Shown: positions 7,759 through 17,143 of the stretch, piece by piece
Layout: each line of letters opens with the position of its first letter
How positions within the stretch are numbered: position 1 is the stretch's first letter
Source of the DNA: an uncultured Lachnospiraceae bacterium
Lineage (GTDB): Bacteria > Bacillota > Clostridia > Lachnospirales > Lachnospiraceae
DNA length: 64,000 nt
Assembly: GCA_900539715.1 (NCBI GenBank)
Contig: UQDA01000014.1
Span: 8,232 to 72,231 of the forward strand
Reading direction: 5' to 3'
The notes under the pieces: model-generated
Seen by the model: only the letters and a program-made list of their open reading frames with translations
What the model was told of the DNA's origin: nothing
Databases searched by the model: none
Program-made: the position numbers and the translations under genes

Positions 7759-9312
7759 ATGTATTGTCAGATAAATGCGGGAGGGCTTTATGGACTGAAA
7801 AGTTATACCGCACAGGTAGAGGTAGACGTATCGAAAGGGCTTCCCTGTTTTGATATGGTCGGACTTTTGGACAGCGAGGTACGCGAGGCGAGGGAACGCA
7901 TCCGTGTGGCGCTCCATCATATCGGGATAGGGCTTTCGGCGGAAAAGATAACGGTCAATCTTTCACCGGCAGGCATTCCGAAGACAGGAACGGCGTTCGA
8001 CCTTCCGGCGGCGCTGGGGATTCTGGGAGCAAAAGAAGTGATACCTCCGGAACGGATAAACGGGATATGGGCGGCGGGTGAGCTGGGGCTGGATGCCAGA
8101 ATAAAGCCTGTTGCAGGTGTGTTGGCGATGGTGACAGCGGCGGTACAGAGCGGGATTTCAGAGTGTATCCTGCCGATGGAAAATCTTCGGGAAGGGCTAC
8201 TGCAGGAAGACATTGCCGTGATGGGAGTCGAGACGCTGGAAGAGGCGATGATTTATATGGCATCGGATAACGAGGAACGCTGCCTTCAGAGAAAAAGGGC
8301 GAGGGAGAGATTGGAAAAGCTGCCGGATACAGAGAAAAAAGAAAACGGACCGGCGCCGGATTTTTCAATGCTTAAGGGGATGGAGGAGGCAAAGGCAGCT
8401 GCTATGGCGGCAGCAGCGGGGATGCATAACCTTTTGCTGTCAGGTCCGCCCGGTACGGGAAAAACGATGCTTGCGCGCTGTATGCCGGGAATCCTTCCGC
8501 CGATGACCCGCCAGGAGCAGTATGAAATATCGTCTATTTACAGTGCGGCGGGACAGTTGGAGGGGGGACGGCTTTTGGAAAGAAGGCCGTTTGTAAGCCC
8601 GCATCATACAGTATCGCAATATGCCCTGGCAGGAGGAGGGAGCATTCCAAAGCCGGGAATGGTCACGCTGGCGCATCGTGGAATATTGTTTTTGGACGAG
8701 CTGGCAGAATTTAAACGTCAGACGCTGGATGTGCTGCGCCAGCCGTTGGAGGAAGGAAAAATATTTCTGGCGAGAAGCAGGGGGAGTTTTGTATATCCGG
8801 CAGATTTCATGCTGCTTGCAGCAACAAATCCGTGTCCATGCGGCTATTATCCGGACAGGAACCGGTGCAGATGCCGGGAGTGGGAAGTGGCGCGGTATCT
8901 GTCGCGGATTTCGGGACCGCTGCTGGACAGGTTCGACCTGTGCTGTTTCGTATCGCCGCTTCCGATAAGGCGGCTGTGGGCGGAAGAAGAAAAAAATGTT
9001 TCCGACAGCTCTTTCATGCTGGAGAAGGTGCTGGAAGCCCGGGAACGTCAGGCATTTCGCTACGAAGGTACCCTGATAGGAGTGAATGGACGTCTGGGGG
9101 CGAGGGAGCTTATGAAATATTGTCCGCTGGGCTTAAAGGAACAGGGATTTCTGGAAAATGCGGCAGCTCAGGCAGGCTTTTCGGCCCGGGGATGTCATCG
9201 GGTCATTCGGGTGGCACGGACACTGGCGGATTTGGAAGGCAGTGGGGAAATAAAGGTATGTCATTTAAGTCAGGCGGTCTATTATCGAAGCCGACATATT
9301 TTGCAGAAGTAA
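7759..9312 (+). CDS. yifB: YifB/ComM-family magnesium-chelatase-like AAA+ ATPase
   Basis: 517 residues from ATG 7759 behind GGAAAGGA. The longer frame upstream has no ribosome site and no family similarity. The N-terminus MYCQINAGGLYGLKS and the phrase VDVSKGLPCFDMVGL start the Lon-like chelatase-associated domain. The central AAA+ module has Walker A SGPPGTGKT, Walker B ILFLDELAEF, and the zinc-like CPCGYYPD...CRCR patch, followed by the C-terminal chelatase helper region. The family includes ComM, a DNA helicase that assists branch migration during natural transformation. Its place directly before dprA supports a role in handling incoming single-stranded DNA. Length is typical. Confidence 0.92.
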   Translation: MYCQINAGGLYGLKSYTAQVEVDVSKGLPCFDMVGLLDSEVREARERIRVALHHIGIGLSAEKITVNLSPAGIPKTGTAFDLPAALGILGAKEVIPPERINGIWAAGELGLDARIKPVAGVLAMVTAAVQSGISECILPMENLREGLLQEDIAVMGVETLEEAMIYMASDNEERCLQRKRARERLEKLPDTEKKENGPAPDFSMLKGMEEAKAAAMAAAAGMHNLLLSGPPGTGKTMLARCMPGILPPMTRQEQYEISSIYSAAGQLEGGRLLERRPFVSPHHTVSQYALAGGGSIPKPGMVTLAHRGILFLDELAEFKRQTLDVLRQPLEEGKIFLARSRGSFVYPADFMLLAATNPCPCGYYPDRNRCRCREWEVARYLSRISGPLLDRFDLCCFVSPLPIRRLWAEEEKNVSDSSFMLEKVLEARERQAFRYEGTLIGVNGRLGARELMKYCPLGLKEQGFLENAAAQAGFSARGCHRVIRVARTLADLEGSGEIKVCHLSQAVYYRSRHILQK

Positions 9313-9324
9313 AGGGGGAGGAAT

Positions 9325-10521
9325 ATGGAGGAACGGGAAAAATCGGAATATTTTGCATTGTGCAGCATAGATGGATTAGGGAGAGCGGGTATGATGCGGC
9401 TTTTGGAAAGGACGGGGAGTGCGGTAGAGGCGCTGAAGCTTTCGGAGACGGCGCTCAAAGAGATCCTGGGGGAAGCACGTGCAAAAAAGATAGCCGGACA
9501 GCTCTCCCCAGACCGGGTGGAGGCTGCGGAAAAAAAGCTGGAGGATTTTCGGAAAAGAGGAATTTTTTTTGTGTCTTTGTGGGATGATGACTATCCTGAG
9601 AGGCTGCGCAGGATTCCGGATCCTCCGGCAGCGCTCTATGGAATAGGAAGATTTCCGGCGGGAACGGGGGAAAAACAAAGAAAGAGCGTGGCTGTAGTGG
9701 GCGCACGTGCCGCTTCTGCCTACGGACAGGAGATGGCGGCTTATTTTGGAAGAGGGCTGGCAAAGGAGGGAATTACCGTTATCAGCGGCATGGCGCGGGG
9801 AGCGGACGGTATCGCTCAGACGTCTGCATTGCGGGCAGGAGGCTATTCGGTTGCGGTGCTCGGCTGTGGAGTGGATGTCTGTTATCCTCCGGAAAACAAA
9901 AGTTTGTACGATATGCTTCGGGACAGAGGATGTATCGTATCGGAATACCCGCCGGGTACACAGCCCCATGCACATCTGTTCCCGCCGCGTAACCGTATCA
10001 TCAGCGGCCTTTCCGACCTTGTGCTTGTAGTTGAGGCACGGGAAAAGAGCGGTACGCTCATTACGGTGGACATGGCACTGGAGCAGGGCCGGGATGTGTT
10101 CGCCGTACCGGGGCGGATTACGGATATCTGCAGCCGGGGATGTAACCGCCTGATAGGAAGCGGGGCGGGGGCGGCAGTGAGCGTAGCGCAGATTTTGCGG
10201 GAGCTGGACGGTGAGGACAGAGCGTTACAGAAGCTGTCAGGGGGAACGAATGAAGGGACAATGAAGGAAGGCGCCAAGACGGCAGACGAGGCGGCAAAAT
10301 CAGAGGAGTCATCATTGTCACCTTTTCGCCGTGCAGTTCTGGAAGCGCTGGATACTACGCCGGAAAGCCTCGACAGTATGGTGCTCAGGCTTCGCAGGGA
10401 AGGCTGGGAGGCGTCTGTTCCGGCGGTAATGGAGGAACTCATATTTCTGGAGATGGACGGACTGGCGGGCAGCAGCGGAGGGCAATATTATCGGAAAAGT
10501 TCTGCTTGCAATGAACTCTGA
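9325..10521 (+). CDS. dprA: DNA-processing protein DprA (Smf)
   Basis: 398 residues, ATG 9325 behind GGGGGAGG. An N-terminal helix-hairpin-helix-like region precedes the Rossmann-like DprA core with VAVVGARAAS, GMARGADGIAQ, VLGCGVDVCYPPEN and FPPRNRIISGLSD, all diagnostic. A C-terminal winged-helix extension (about residues 330-398) follows an acidic linker. DprA loads RecA onto single-stranded DNA in transformation. It is widespread in Firmicutes, including species not known to be competent. It is 12 bases after yifB and is very probably in the same transcript. Confidence 0.95.
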   Translation: MEEREKSEYFALCSIDGLGRAGMMRLLERTGSAVEALKLSETALKEILGEARAKKIAGQLSPDRVEAAEKKLEDFRKRGIFFVSLWDDDYPERLRRIPDPPAALYGIGRFPAGTGEKQRKSVAVVGARAASAYGQEMAAYFGRGLAKEGITVISGMARGADGIAQTSALRAGGYSVAVLGCGVDVCYPPENKSLYDMLRDRGCIVSEYPPGTQPHAHLFPPRNRIISGLSDLVLVVEAREKSGTLITVDMALEQGRDVFAVPGRITDICSRGCNRLIGSGAGAAVSVAQILRELDGEDRALQKLSGGTNEGTMKEGAKTADEAAKSEESSLSPFRRAVLEALDTTPESLDSMVLRLRREGWEASVPAVMEELIFLEMDGLAGSSGGQYYRKSSACNEL

Positions 10522-10605
10522 TATGGTGTATAGTGGTTCACGATAACTGTACAGAAAGATAAAAGTGTGCGGAATATCAGTAAAAGGAATTGGGGATATC
10601 AGAAT

Positions 10606-12678
10606 ATGGCAAAATATTTAGTGATCGTGGAGTCACCTGCCAAGGTAAAGACGATTAAGAAGTTTCTGGGTGCCAATTATGAAGTGGCAGCCAGCAACGG
10701 GCATGTGCGCGATTTCCCGAAGAGCCAGTTCGGCATCGATGTGGAACATGATTACGAACCGAAATATATCACGATAAGAGGAAAGGGCGACATTCTTGCA
10801 AATCTTCGCAAGGAAGTGAAGAAAGCGGAGAAGATATATCTTGCAACGGACCCGGACCGTGAAGGAGAGGCTATCTCCTGGCATCTGATGGAGGCGTTAA
10901 AGCTTTCCGGTAAAAAGGTATACCGCATCACCTTTAATGAAATAACAAAAAGCGCGGTAAAAGAATCGTTAAAGCATGCGCGTGAGATAGATATGAATCT
11001 GGTGGACGCGCAGCAGGCGCGCCGTATGCTGGACCGCATGGTGGGCTATCGTATTTCTCCGCTTTTATGGGCGAAGGTAAAGCGTGGACTGTCTGCAGGA
11101 CGCGTGCAGTCGGTGGCGCTGCGCATCATCTGCGACCGGGAGGAGGAAATTAATGCTTTCATCCCGGAGGAGTACTGGACACTGGACGCTTCCTTTAAGA
11201 TTCCAGGAGAGAAAAAGCTCCTGACCGCAAAATATTACGGAGAAGGGGATTCAAAGCGCCAGCTAAAGAGCATAGAGGAAGTAGAGCAGGTCAAAAAGGA
11301 CTGTGAAAACGCTTCGTTTGCCGTTTCGGATGTGAAAAAGGGTGAGCGCGTAAAAAAGGCGCCGCTTCCGTTTACAACTTCCACCCTGCAGCAGGAAGCA
11401 AGCAAGGTACTGAATTTTTCAACCCAGAAAACAATGCGTCTGGCGCAGCAGCTTTACGAGGGCGTGGATATCAAAGGACAGGGAACGGTCGGTATCATTA
11501 CCTATTTAAGAACGGATTCCACCCGTGTTTCCGAAGAAGCGGAGGCAATGGCAAAGTCCTATATCGCAGAGAAGTACGGCGAGCAGTATGCCGGAGAGGG
11601 TACGGTTAAAAAGAACGGTCAGAAAATTCAGGATGCCCATGAGGCTATCCGGCCGACAGATGTTGCGCGCATCCCGCTGGAATTAAAGGAATCGCTTTCC
11701 AGAGACCAGTTCCGGCTGTATCAGCTTATCTGGAAACGTTTTATGGCGAGCCGTATGACGCCTGCCCGCTATGAGACGACATCCGTAAAGATTGACGGCG
11801 GAGGACACCGGTTTACAGTGGCGGCGAGCAAGGTCATTTTCGATGGTTTTATGAGCGTCTATACGATGGATGACGAAGAAAAGTCAGAAAACAACACGCT
11901 GGCAAAAAGCATTGATAAAGAGACAACACTGAAGTTTGAAAGCTTTGACGGGGTACAGCATTTTACGCAGCCGCCCGCGCATTATACGGAGGCATCTCTC
12001 GTGCGTACGCTGGAAGAGCTGGGTATCGGACGCCCCAGTACCTACGCGCCGACCATCACGACGATACTGGCGCGCCGCTATGTGGCAAAGGAGAACAAAA
12101 ATCTTTATGTTACAGAGCTGGGCGAGGTCGTAAATAAGATGATGAAGGAAGCGTTCCCGACAATTGTGGACGTGAACTTCACGGCGAATATGGAGGCGCT
12201 TCTGGACGGCGTTTCAGAGGGCACGGTGGACTGGAAAACGATAGTCTCCAATTTCTATCCGGATCTGGACGAAGCGGTAAAGCTTGCGGAGAAGGATTTG
12301 GAAGAGGTCAAGATAGGCGATGAGGAATCGGACGAGGTGTGCGAGCTGTGCGGACGCCGCATGGTCATCAAATACGGTCCGCATGGAAGATTCCTGGCAT
12401 GTCCGGGCTTTCCGGAGTGCCGCAATACGAAGCCTTATTATGAGAAGATAGGCGTTGCGTGCCCGAAATGCGGAAAAGATATCGTTATGAAAAAAACGCA
12501 GAAGGGAAGACGCTATTACGGCTGCATCGACAATCCGGACTGCGATTTCATGGTATGGCAGAAGCCTTCCAATGAGAAATGCCCTGTGTGCGGTTCGATC
12601 ATGCTGGAAAAAGGAAATAAGCTCGTATGCTCCAAAGAGGGCTGCGGCTGTGTAAAGGAAAAAGAAGAAGAGAAGTAA
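10606..12678 (+). CDS. topA: DNA topoisomerase I
   Basis: 690 residues. ATG 10606 is chosen since the protein then begins MAKYLVIVESPAKVKTI, the standard start. The 13 extra upstream codons are unlike the family. The TOPRIM domain (LATDPDREGEAISWH) is followed by the catalytic tyrosine region with ITYLRTDSTRVS. The C-terminus holds three zinc-finger modules, each with CxxC pairs (CELCGRRM, CPKCGKDI, CPVCGSIM). The enzyme relaxes negative supercoils. It follows dprA by 84 bases, as in many Firmicutes where dprA-topA-codY are adjacent. Confidence 0.97.
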   Translation: MAKYLVIVESPAKVKTIKKFLGANYEVAASNGHVRDFPKSQFGIDVEHDYEPKYITIRGKGDILANLRKEVKKAEKIYLATDPDREGEAISWHLMEALKLSGKKVYRITFNEITKSAVKESLKHAREIDMNLVDAQQARRMLDRMVGYRISPLLWAKVKRGLSAGRVQSVALRIICDREEEINAFIPEEYWTLDASFKIPGEKKLLTAKYYGEGDSKRQLKSIEEVEQVKKDCENASFAVSDVKKGERVKKAPLPFTTSTLQQEASKVLNFSTQKTMRLAQQLYEGVDIKGQGTVGIITYLRTDSTRVSEEAEAMAKSYIAEKYGEQYAGEGTVKKNGQKIQDAHEAIRPTDVARIPLELKESLSRDQFRLYQLIWKRFMASRMTPARYETTSVKIDGGGHRFTVAASKVIFDGFMSVYTMDDEEKSENNTLAKSIDKETTLKFESFDGVQHFTQPPAHYTEASLVRTLEELGIGRPSTYAPTITTILARRYVAKENKNLYVTELGEVVNKMMKEAFPTIVDVNFTANMEALLDGVSEGTVDWKTIVSNFYPDLDEAVKLAEKDLEEVKIGDEESDEVCELCGRRMVIKYGPHGRFLACPGFPECRNTKPYYEKIGVACPKCGKDIVMKKTQKGRRYYGCIDNPDCDFMVWQKPSNEKCPVCGSIMLEKGNKLVCSKEGCGCVKEKEEEK

Positions 12679-12726
12679 CGTTCCGTTTTCGCCCGGGCAG
12701 AAACGGATTTTGGAGGAAAAGGGAGC

Positions 12727-13503
12727 ATGAGTGGTGTCCAGCTTCTGGATAAGACCAGAAAGATAGGAAAATTACTGCATAACAATCATTCGAGCAAGGT
12801 GATATTCAGCGATATCTGCCGGGTGATGCAGGATACGACGCAGTCGAATGTGCTGGTGATAAGCCGTAAGGGAAAGGTGCTCGGGCTTTCGGACCGGGAC
12901 GGCGGCGTGATATGCGAGCTTTCCGGCTGCGGCGTGGGAAGCTTTCTGGACCCGCTCTTAAATGAGCGCATGCTGTCGATACTTTCCACGAAAGAAAATG
13001 TAAATCTGACGACGCTGGGCTTTGACGGTGCGGAGGAGCAGGAATTTTCCGCAATCGTCACTCCTATCGAGATAGCGGGAGAACGTCTCGGGACGCTGTT
13101 TTTGTACCGCCGTGAAAAAAGCTACAGCATTGACGATATTATCCTGTGCGAGTACGGAGCGACGGTCGTGGGACTGGAAATGCTGCGCGCCGTCAATGAA
13201 GAGAGCGCGGAGGAGGACCGGAAAACCGCAGTCGTACACGCTGCCCTCGGCACGCTGTCTTATTCCGAGCTGGAAGCGATAGGGCTGATATTTGAAGAGT
13301 TAAAGGGCGGCGAGGGCATCCTCGTTGCAAGCAAGATAGCGGATCAGGCAGGGATAACCCGTTCGGTGATCGTAAATGCGCTCAGAAAGTTTGAGAGCGC
13401 GGGAATCATCGAGTCCCGTTCTTCCGGGATGAAGGGAACCTATATCAAGATAAGGAATGAATTTGCCTATTCGGAGATACAGAAGCTCAGAGAAAAGAAA
13501 TAA
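12727..13503 (+). CDS. codY: Global nutritional regulator CodY
   Basis: 258 residues, ATG 12727 behind GGAGGAAAAGGGAGC. The N-terminal GAF-type domain, which binds branched-chain amino acids, begins LLDKTRKIGKLL. The C-terminal winged helix contains LVASKIADQAGITRSVIVNALRK in family-typical form. CodY senses GTP and branched-chain amino acids and represses many stationary-phase genes. The gene ends at a strong terminator (13504-13533). Its position after topA is conserved in Firmicutes. Length matches the family (about 259). Confidence 0.96.
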   Translation: MSGVQLLDKTRKIGKLLHNNHSSKVIFSDICRVMQDTTQSNVLVISRKGKVLGLSDRDGGVICELSGCGVGSFLDPLLNERMLSILSTKENVNLTTLGFDGAEEQEFSAIVTPIEIAGERLGTLFLYRREKSYSIDDIILCEYGATVVGLEMLRAVNEESAEEDRKTAVVHAALGTLSYSELEAIGLIFEELKGGEGILVASKIADQAGITRSVIVNALRKFESAGIIESRSSGMKGTYIKIRNEFAYSEIQKLREKK

Positions 13504-13533
13504 AAACTCCCCCTTGCAAGAGGGGGAGTTTTG
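13503..13533 (+). terminator. codY terminator
   Basis: AAACTCCCCCT (13504-13514) pairs perfectly with AGGGGGAGTTT (13521-13531) around the six-base loop TGCAAG. The tail is short in T. Confidence 0.85.
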
Positions 13534-13542
13534 TGTTAGAAT
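13514..13542 (+). promoter_or_regulatory. Candidate rpsB promoter embedded in the codY terminator
   Basis: TTGCAA (13514-13519), a 17-base spacer, then TAGAAT (13537-13542). The -35 is the terminator loop itself, so the two signals overlap. Confidence 0.5.
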
Positions 13543-13669
13543 TCAAATGTTATAGCGAAAAAACACGCATTCTGCTGCGCCGCGGGTGTCCCTTAACGCT
13601 TTGGATGGCGGCGGATCGAAGGTATCCTTCGTAAAGAGTGCGGAAGAACAAACCACAGGAGGACTAAAA

Positions 13670-14434
13670 ATGAGCGTTATTTCCATGAAACAGTTACTTG
13701 AAGCAGGTGTTCATTTCGGACATCAGACCAGAAGATGGAACCCTAAGATGGCTCCCTACATCTTCACAGAGAGAAACGGCATCCACATCATCGACTTACA
13801 GAAGTCTGTTGTAAAAGTGGACGAGGCTTACAAGGCAGTATTTGAAATCGCTGCACAGGGCGGCACAATCCTGTTCGTAGGCACAAAGAAGCAGGCACAG
13901 GATGCTGTTAAGACCGAGGCTGAGCGCTGCGGAATGTACTATGTAAATGAGAGATGGCTGGGCGGTATGCTCACAAACTTCAAGACCATCAGAAGCAGAA
14001 TCGAGAGACTTAAAGCAATCGAGGCTATGGCTGAAGACGGTACCTTTGAAGTTCTTCCCAAGAAGGAAGTTATCCAGATCAAGAAAGAGTGGGAGAAGCT
14101 GGAGAAGAACCTTGGCGGTATCAAGGATATGACCAGAATCCCCGACGCTATCTTCGTTGTTGACCCTAAGAAGGAGAGAATCTGCGTACAGGAGGCTCAC
14201 GCTCTGGGAATCACACTGATCGGTATCGGCGATACCAACTGCGATCCGGAAGAGTTAGACTACATCATCCCTGGTAACGACGACGCTATCAGAGCCGTTA
14301 AGCTTATCACATCCAAGATGGCAGACGCTGTGATCGAAGCAAATCAGGGTGAAGAGGTTTACACTGAAGAGGCAGTTGCCGCTGCTGAGGGCGAAGCTTC
14401 TGATATCGAAGAGGTTGCTTCTCAGGAGGCATAA
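13670..14434 (+). CDS. rpsB: 30S ribosomal protein S2
   Basis: 254 residues. ATG 13670 follows CAGGAGG by 7 bases and gives the canonical start MSVISMKQLLEAGVHFGHQ. An upstream in-frame extension has no family match. The usual S2 blocks RRWNPKMAPYI, GTKKQAQDAV and GGMLTNFKTI are present, and the C-terminal tail is acidic. The 130-base leader contains a perfect 6-bp hairpin CGAAGG/CCTTCG at 13617-13631, which may serve the autogenous control known for rpsB operons. tsf follows after 66 bases in the conserved rpsB-tsf operon. Confidence 0.98.
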   Translation: MSVISMKQLLEAGVHFGHQTRRWNPKMAPYIFTERNGIHIIDLQKSVVKVDEAYKAVFEIAAQGGTILFVGTKKQAQDAVKTEAERCGMYYVNERWLGGMLTNFKTIRSRIERLKAIEAMAEDGTFEVLPKKEVIQIKKEWEKLEKNLGGIKDMTRIPDAIFVVDPKKERICVQEAHALGITLIGIGDTNCDPEELDYIIPGNDDAIRAVKLITSKMADAVIEANQGEEVYTEEAVAAAEGEASDIEEVASQEA

Positions 14435-14500
14435 ATAGCTGATTCGGGATTTTGAATCCTGAAGGAACATGACAACCGGTTTTTAATGGAGGATTGAAAA

Positions 14501-15433
14501 ATGGCTGTTACAGCTGCAATGGTAAAAGAATTAAGAGAAATGACCGGCGCCGGCATGATGGACTGCAAAAAGGCGCTGACCGCTACAGACGGCGATATGG
14601 ATGCTGCTGTAGAATTTTTAAGAAAGAACGGACAGGCGAAGGCTGAGAAGAAGGCAAGCCGTATCGCAGCAGAAGGTATCTGCCGCATCGTTGCAAAGGA
14701 TGACAGCACAGCAGCTGTCGTTGAAGTAAACTCCGAGACAGACTTCGTTGCAAAGAATGAGAAGTTCCAGACATTTGTAGGCGCGGTAGCAGAGCAGGTT
14801 GTTGCTTCTGAAAATACAGATCTGGACGCATTCATGGCTGAGCCTTGGCATGAAGATACATCCAAGACTGTAAAGGATGTTCTGGTTGAGCAGATCGCAG
14901 TTATCGGTGAGAACTTAAAGATCAGAAGATTCGAGAAGGTTGTTGCAGAGCACGGCTGTGTTGTATCCTACACACATGGCGGCGGCCGCATCGGCGTTTT
15001 GGTTGAGGCTGATACAGACGTTGTAAACGACGCTGTAAAAGAGGCTCTGACAAACGTTGCAATGCAGATCGCAGCTCTGAATCCGAAGTATGTTTCTACT
15101 GCTGATGTATCCGAAGAGTACAAAGAGCACGAGAAAGAGATCCTGAAGGCTCAGATCGCAAACGATCCCAAGATGGCAGGCAAGCCCGAGAAGGTTATCG
15201 AGGGTGCAGTAGTAGGCCGTCTGAACAAAGAGCTGAAGGAAGTATGCCTGCTTGAGCAGGTTTACGTTAAGGCAGAGGATGGCAAACAGACTGTTGCTCA
15301 GTATATTGCACAGGTTGGCAAGGATAACGGCGCAAACCTTTCTGTAAAGAGATTCGTTCGTTTCGAGACCGGCGAAGGTATCGAAAAGAAGCAGGAGGAT
15401 TTTGCGGCAGAGGTTGCTGCACAGCTCGGCTGA
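14501..15433 (+). CDS. tsf: Translation elongation factor Ts
   Basis: 310 residues, ATG 14501 behind GGAGG. The N-terminal module reads VKELREMTGAGMMDCKKAL, the diagnostic EF-Ts signature, followed by the TDFVAKNEKF motif that contacts EF-Tu. EF-Ts recycles EF-Tu-GDP to the GTP form. Codon use is strongly biased, as expected for a highly expressed gene. It ends at a clear terminator 67 bases downstream. The C-terminal dimerisation region is complete. Confidence 0.97.
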   Translation: MAVTAAMVKELREMTGAGMMDCKKALTATDGDMDAAVEFLRKNGQAKAEKKASRIAAEGICRIVAKDDSTAAVVEVNSETDFVAKNEKFQTFVGAVAEQVVASENTDLDAFMAEPWHEDTSKTVKDVLVEQIAVIGENLKIRRFEKVVAEHGCVVSYTHGGGRIGVLVEADTDVVNDAVKEALTNVAMQIAALNPKYVSTADVSEEYKEHEKEILKAQIANDPKMAGKPEKVIEGAVVGRLNKELKEVCLLEQVYVKAEDGKQTVAQYIAQVGKDNGANLSVKRFVRFETGEGIEKKQEDFAAEVAAQLG

Positions 15434-15500
15434 TCGACTGAAAGAAAAATATAAAAGCTGTAAATCAAACGGAAGGTATATTCCGGATGAGATGCAGATT

Positions 15501-15546
15501 AAAACCCTTGAAAAGCCCGCTTTTGAGCTTTTCGAGGGTTTTTTAT
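15501..15546 (+). terminator. tsf terminator
   Basis: AAAACCCTTGAAAAGC pairs with GCTTTTCGAGGGTTTT (one G-U pair), ending in a T run at 15539-15544. Confidence 0.9.
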
Positions 15547-15633
15547 ATGTATTTGTATGAAAGGAAGACTTTGCTGCTTAGGAAGACTTTTGTAATGAGT
15601 TTACCCCTCCCGAAAAATTACGTTTTACCGGAA

Positions 15634-15662
15634 TTGATTTTCAATGAAAAAACGTGTACAAT
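15634..15662 (+). promoter_or_regulatory. Sigma-A-type promoter for the surface-polymer cluster
   Basis: TTGATT (15634-15639), a 17-base spacer, then TACAAT (15657-15662), each 5 of 6 or close to consensus. It is 40 bases before the first gene of the cluster. Confidence 0.7.
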
Positions 15663-15702
15663 ATCTAAATGACTTCAGTAATGATAATAGGGGAGTTGTG
15701 AG

Positions 15703-17118
15703 ATGTACCAGAGAAAATCAAATTTACAAAATTTAATCGTGATGCTGATGGATTGCGGTATCATTGCAGTCAGCCTTATGATCGCCAATTACATGCGTAA
15801 TGGACGCCTGTTTGAAAGTGATGATGCGCGGATGGATTTTGGTCTGCTTCTTGGGGCGAGCCTTGTCGTCTTTCTTGCGCTGAATCTGTTTGGAAACCTG
15901 TATCGGGGCATGCTTGTAAGGGGACCGCTGCATGAATTGATATGTGTTGTGAGAAACAATGCGGTGATATTTGCGGGAGCGGCGGTTGTGCTGTATTTTC
16001 TCGGAAGGCTGGATGCATATTCCAGACTGGTGTTTTTCTATTTTATCCTGTTGGATTGTGTGCTGATGCTGGTTGCACATCAGTTGTGGAAACGGTTTTT
16101 CCCATCGCTTTATCGTCTTTTCAGGGAGAGCAGACGGACGCTGCTGGTAGCGGACAGCGCATTTGCAGAAGCGCTGGCAGAGGATATGAATGCGTCTAAG
16201 GGTTTGAGCTATGAGCTACTCGGAATCATTGTCATGGACGGTGAGAAACGGGAGAGTATAAAAGGGCTGCCTGTTGTCGCAGATGGAAAAGATCTGATCG
16301 AATACTGTAAGGGTGCGTCGCTGGATGAGGTGATCGTGGCGGCGGAAGACCCTCAGAAAAAGGAGATACTGGAGATACTGGATTTGTTGTCCCAGATGGG
16401 GGTTACGATCCACTGCAGAATTCCAATCCCGGAGCTGTCGGGCGCTCATCAGAAAGCACTGACACAGTTCGGACGGTTTTATACGGTAACCTATGCAAAC
16501 CGTTTTGTCCCGGTGGGACAGCTGTTGTTAAAGCGCCTTCTGGATATTTTCGGCGGTCTTGTTGGGCTCGTTATTTTGAGCATCCTTACGGTCATTGTAG
16601 GACCGCTGATAAAGCTTGAATCTCCCGGTCCTGTTTTCTTTGCACAAAAGAGAATCGGCCGCAACGGACGCATTTTCAAGATGTACAAGTTCCGCTCTAT
16701 GTATGCGGATGCGGAAGAGCGAAAGAAAGAACTGATGGCCCAGAATGAGATGAACGGGCTGATGTTCAAGATGGAAAATGACCCGAGGATTACAAAGATA
16801 GGTGGATTTTTAAGGAAGACGAGTCTGGATGAGTTTCCGCAGTTCATCAATATTTTAAAAGGAGATATGAGCCTTGTGGGGACGCGTCCTCCGACGCTGG
16901 ATGAGTTTGCACAGTATAGCCCCTATCATAAGAAGCGTCTGAGCTTTCGACCGGGTCTGACCGGGATGTGGCAGGTGAGCGGAAGGAGCGACATCACGGA
17001 CTTTGAGGAGATTGTCCGTCTGGATGTGGAATATATCGATAACTGGTCGTTTATGCTTGATATCAAGATTTTATTGAAAACAGTGCTTCAGGTATTTTCA
17101 CAGAAGGGTGCAAGATAA
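15703..17118 (+). CDS. Polyprenyl-phosphate sugar-phosphotransferase
   Basis: 471 residues, ATG 15703 behind GGGGAG. Four N-terminal transmembrane helices (about residues 10-120) and a CoA-binding-like nucleotide fold (SYELLGIIVM, DEVIVAAED) precede a fifth helix and the bacterial sugar transferase domain. That domain carries GPVFFAQKRIGRNGR, FKMYKFRSM, LRKTSLDEFPQF, GDMSLVGTRP and RPGLTGMWQVSGRSD. This is the WbaP/EpsL-type class that moves a hexose-1-phosphate from a nucleotide sugar to undecaprenyl phosphate, the first step of exopolysaccharide or capsule assembly. No other glycosyltransferase is nearby, so the polymer is unknown. The LCP protein two genes on could attach the product to the wall. 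Confidence 0.88.
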   Translation: MYQRKSNLQNLIVMLMDCGIIAVSLMIANYMRNGRLFESDDARMDFGLLLGASLVVFLALNLFGNLYRGMLVRGPLHELICVVRNNAVIFAGAAVVLYFLGRLDAYSRLVFFYFILLDCVLMLVAHQLWKRFFPSLYRLFRESRRTLLVADSAFAEALAEDMNASKGLSYELLGIIVMDGEKRESIKGLPVVADGKDLIEYCKGASLDEVIVAAEDPQKKEILEILDLLSQMGVTIHCRIPIPELSGAHQKALTQFGRFYTVTYANRFVPVGQLLLKRLLDIFGGLVGLVILSILTVIVGPLIKLESPGPVFFAQKRIGRNGRIFKMYKFRSMYADAEERKKELMAQNEMNGLMFKMENDPRITKIGGFLRKTSLDEFPQFINILKGDMSLVGTRPPTLDEFAQYSPYHKKRLSFRPGLTGMWQVSGRSDITDFEEIVRLDVEYIDNWSFMLDIKILLKTVLQVFSQKGAR

Positions 17119-17143
17119 TGGCTCACAGAAGGAGTTTTGATCG

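Noticed and set aside
8832..9587. Plus-strand frame of 251 codons across yifB and dprA
   Set aside because: It runs through two recognisable genes in another phase and is glycine-rich in a meaningless way.
13543..13669. T-box or metabolite riboswitch in the rpsB leader
   Set aside because: No T-box sequence, specifier loop or known aptamer core; only a 6-bp hairpin.
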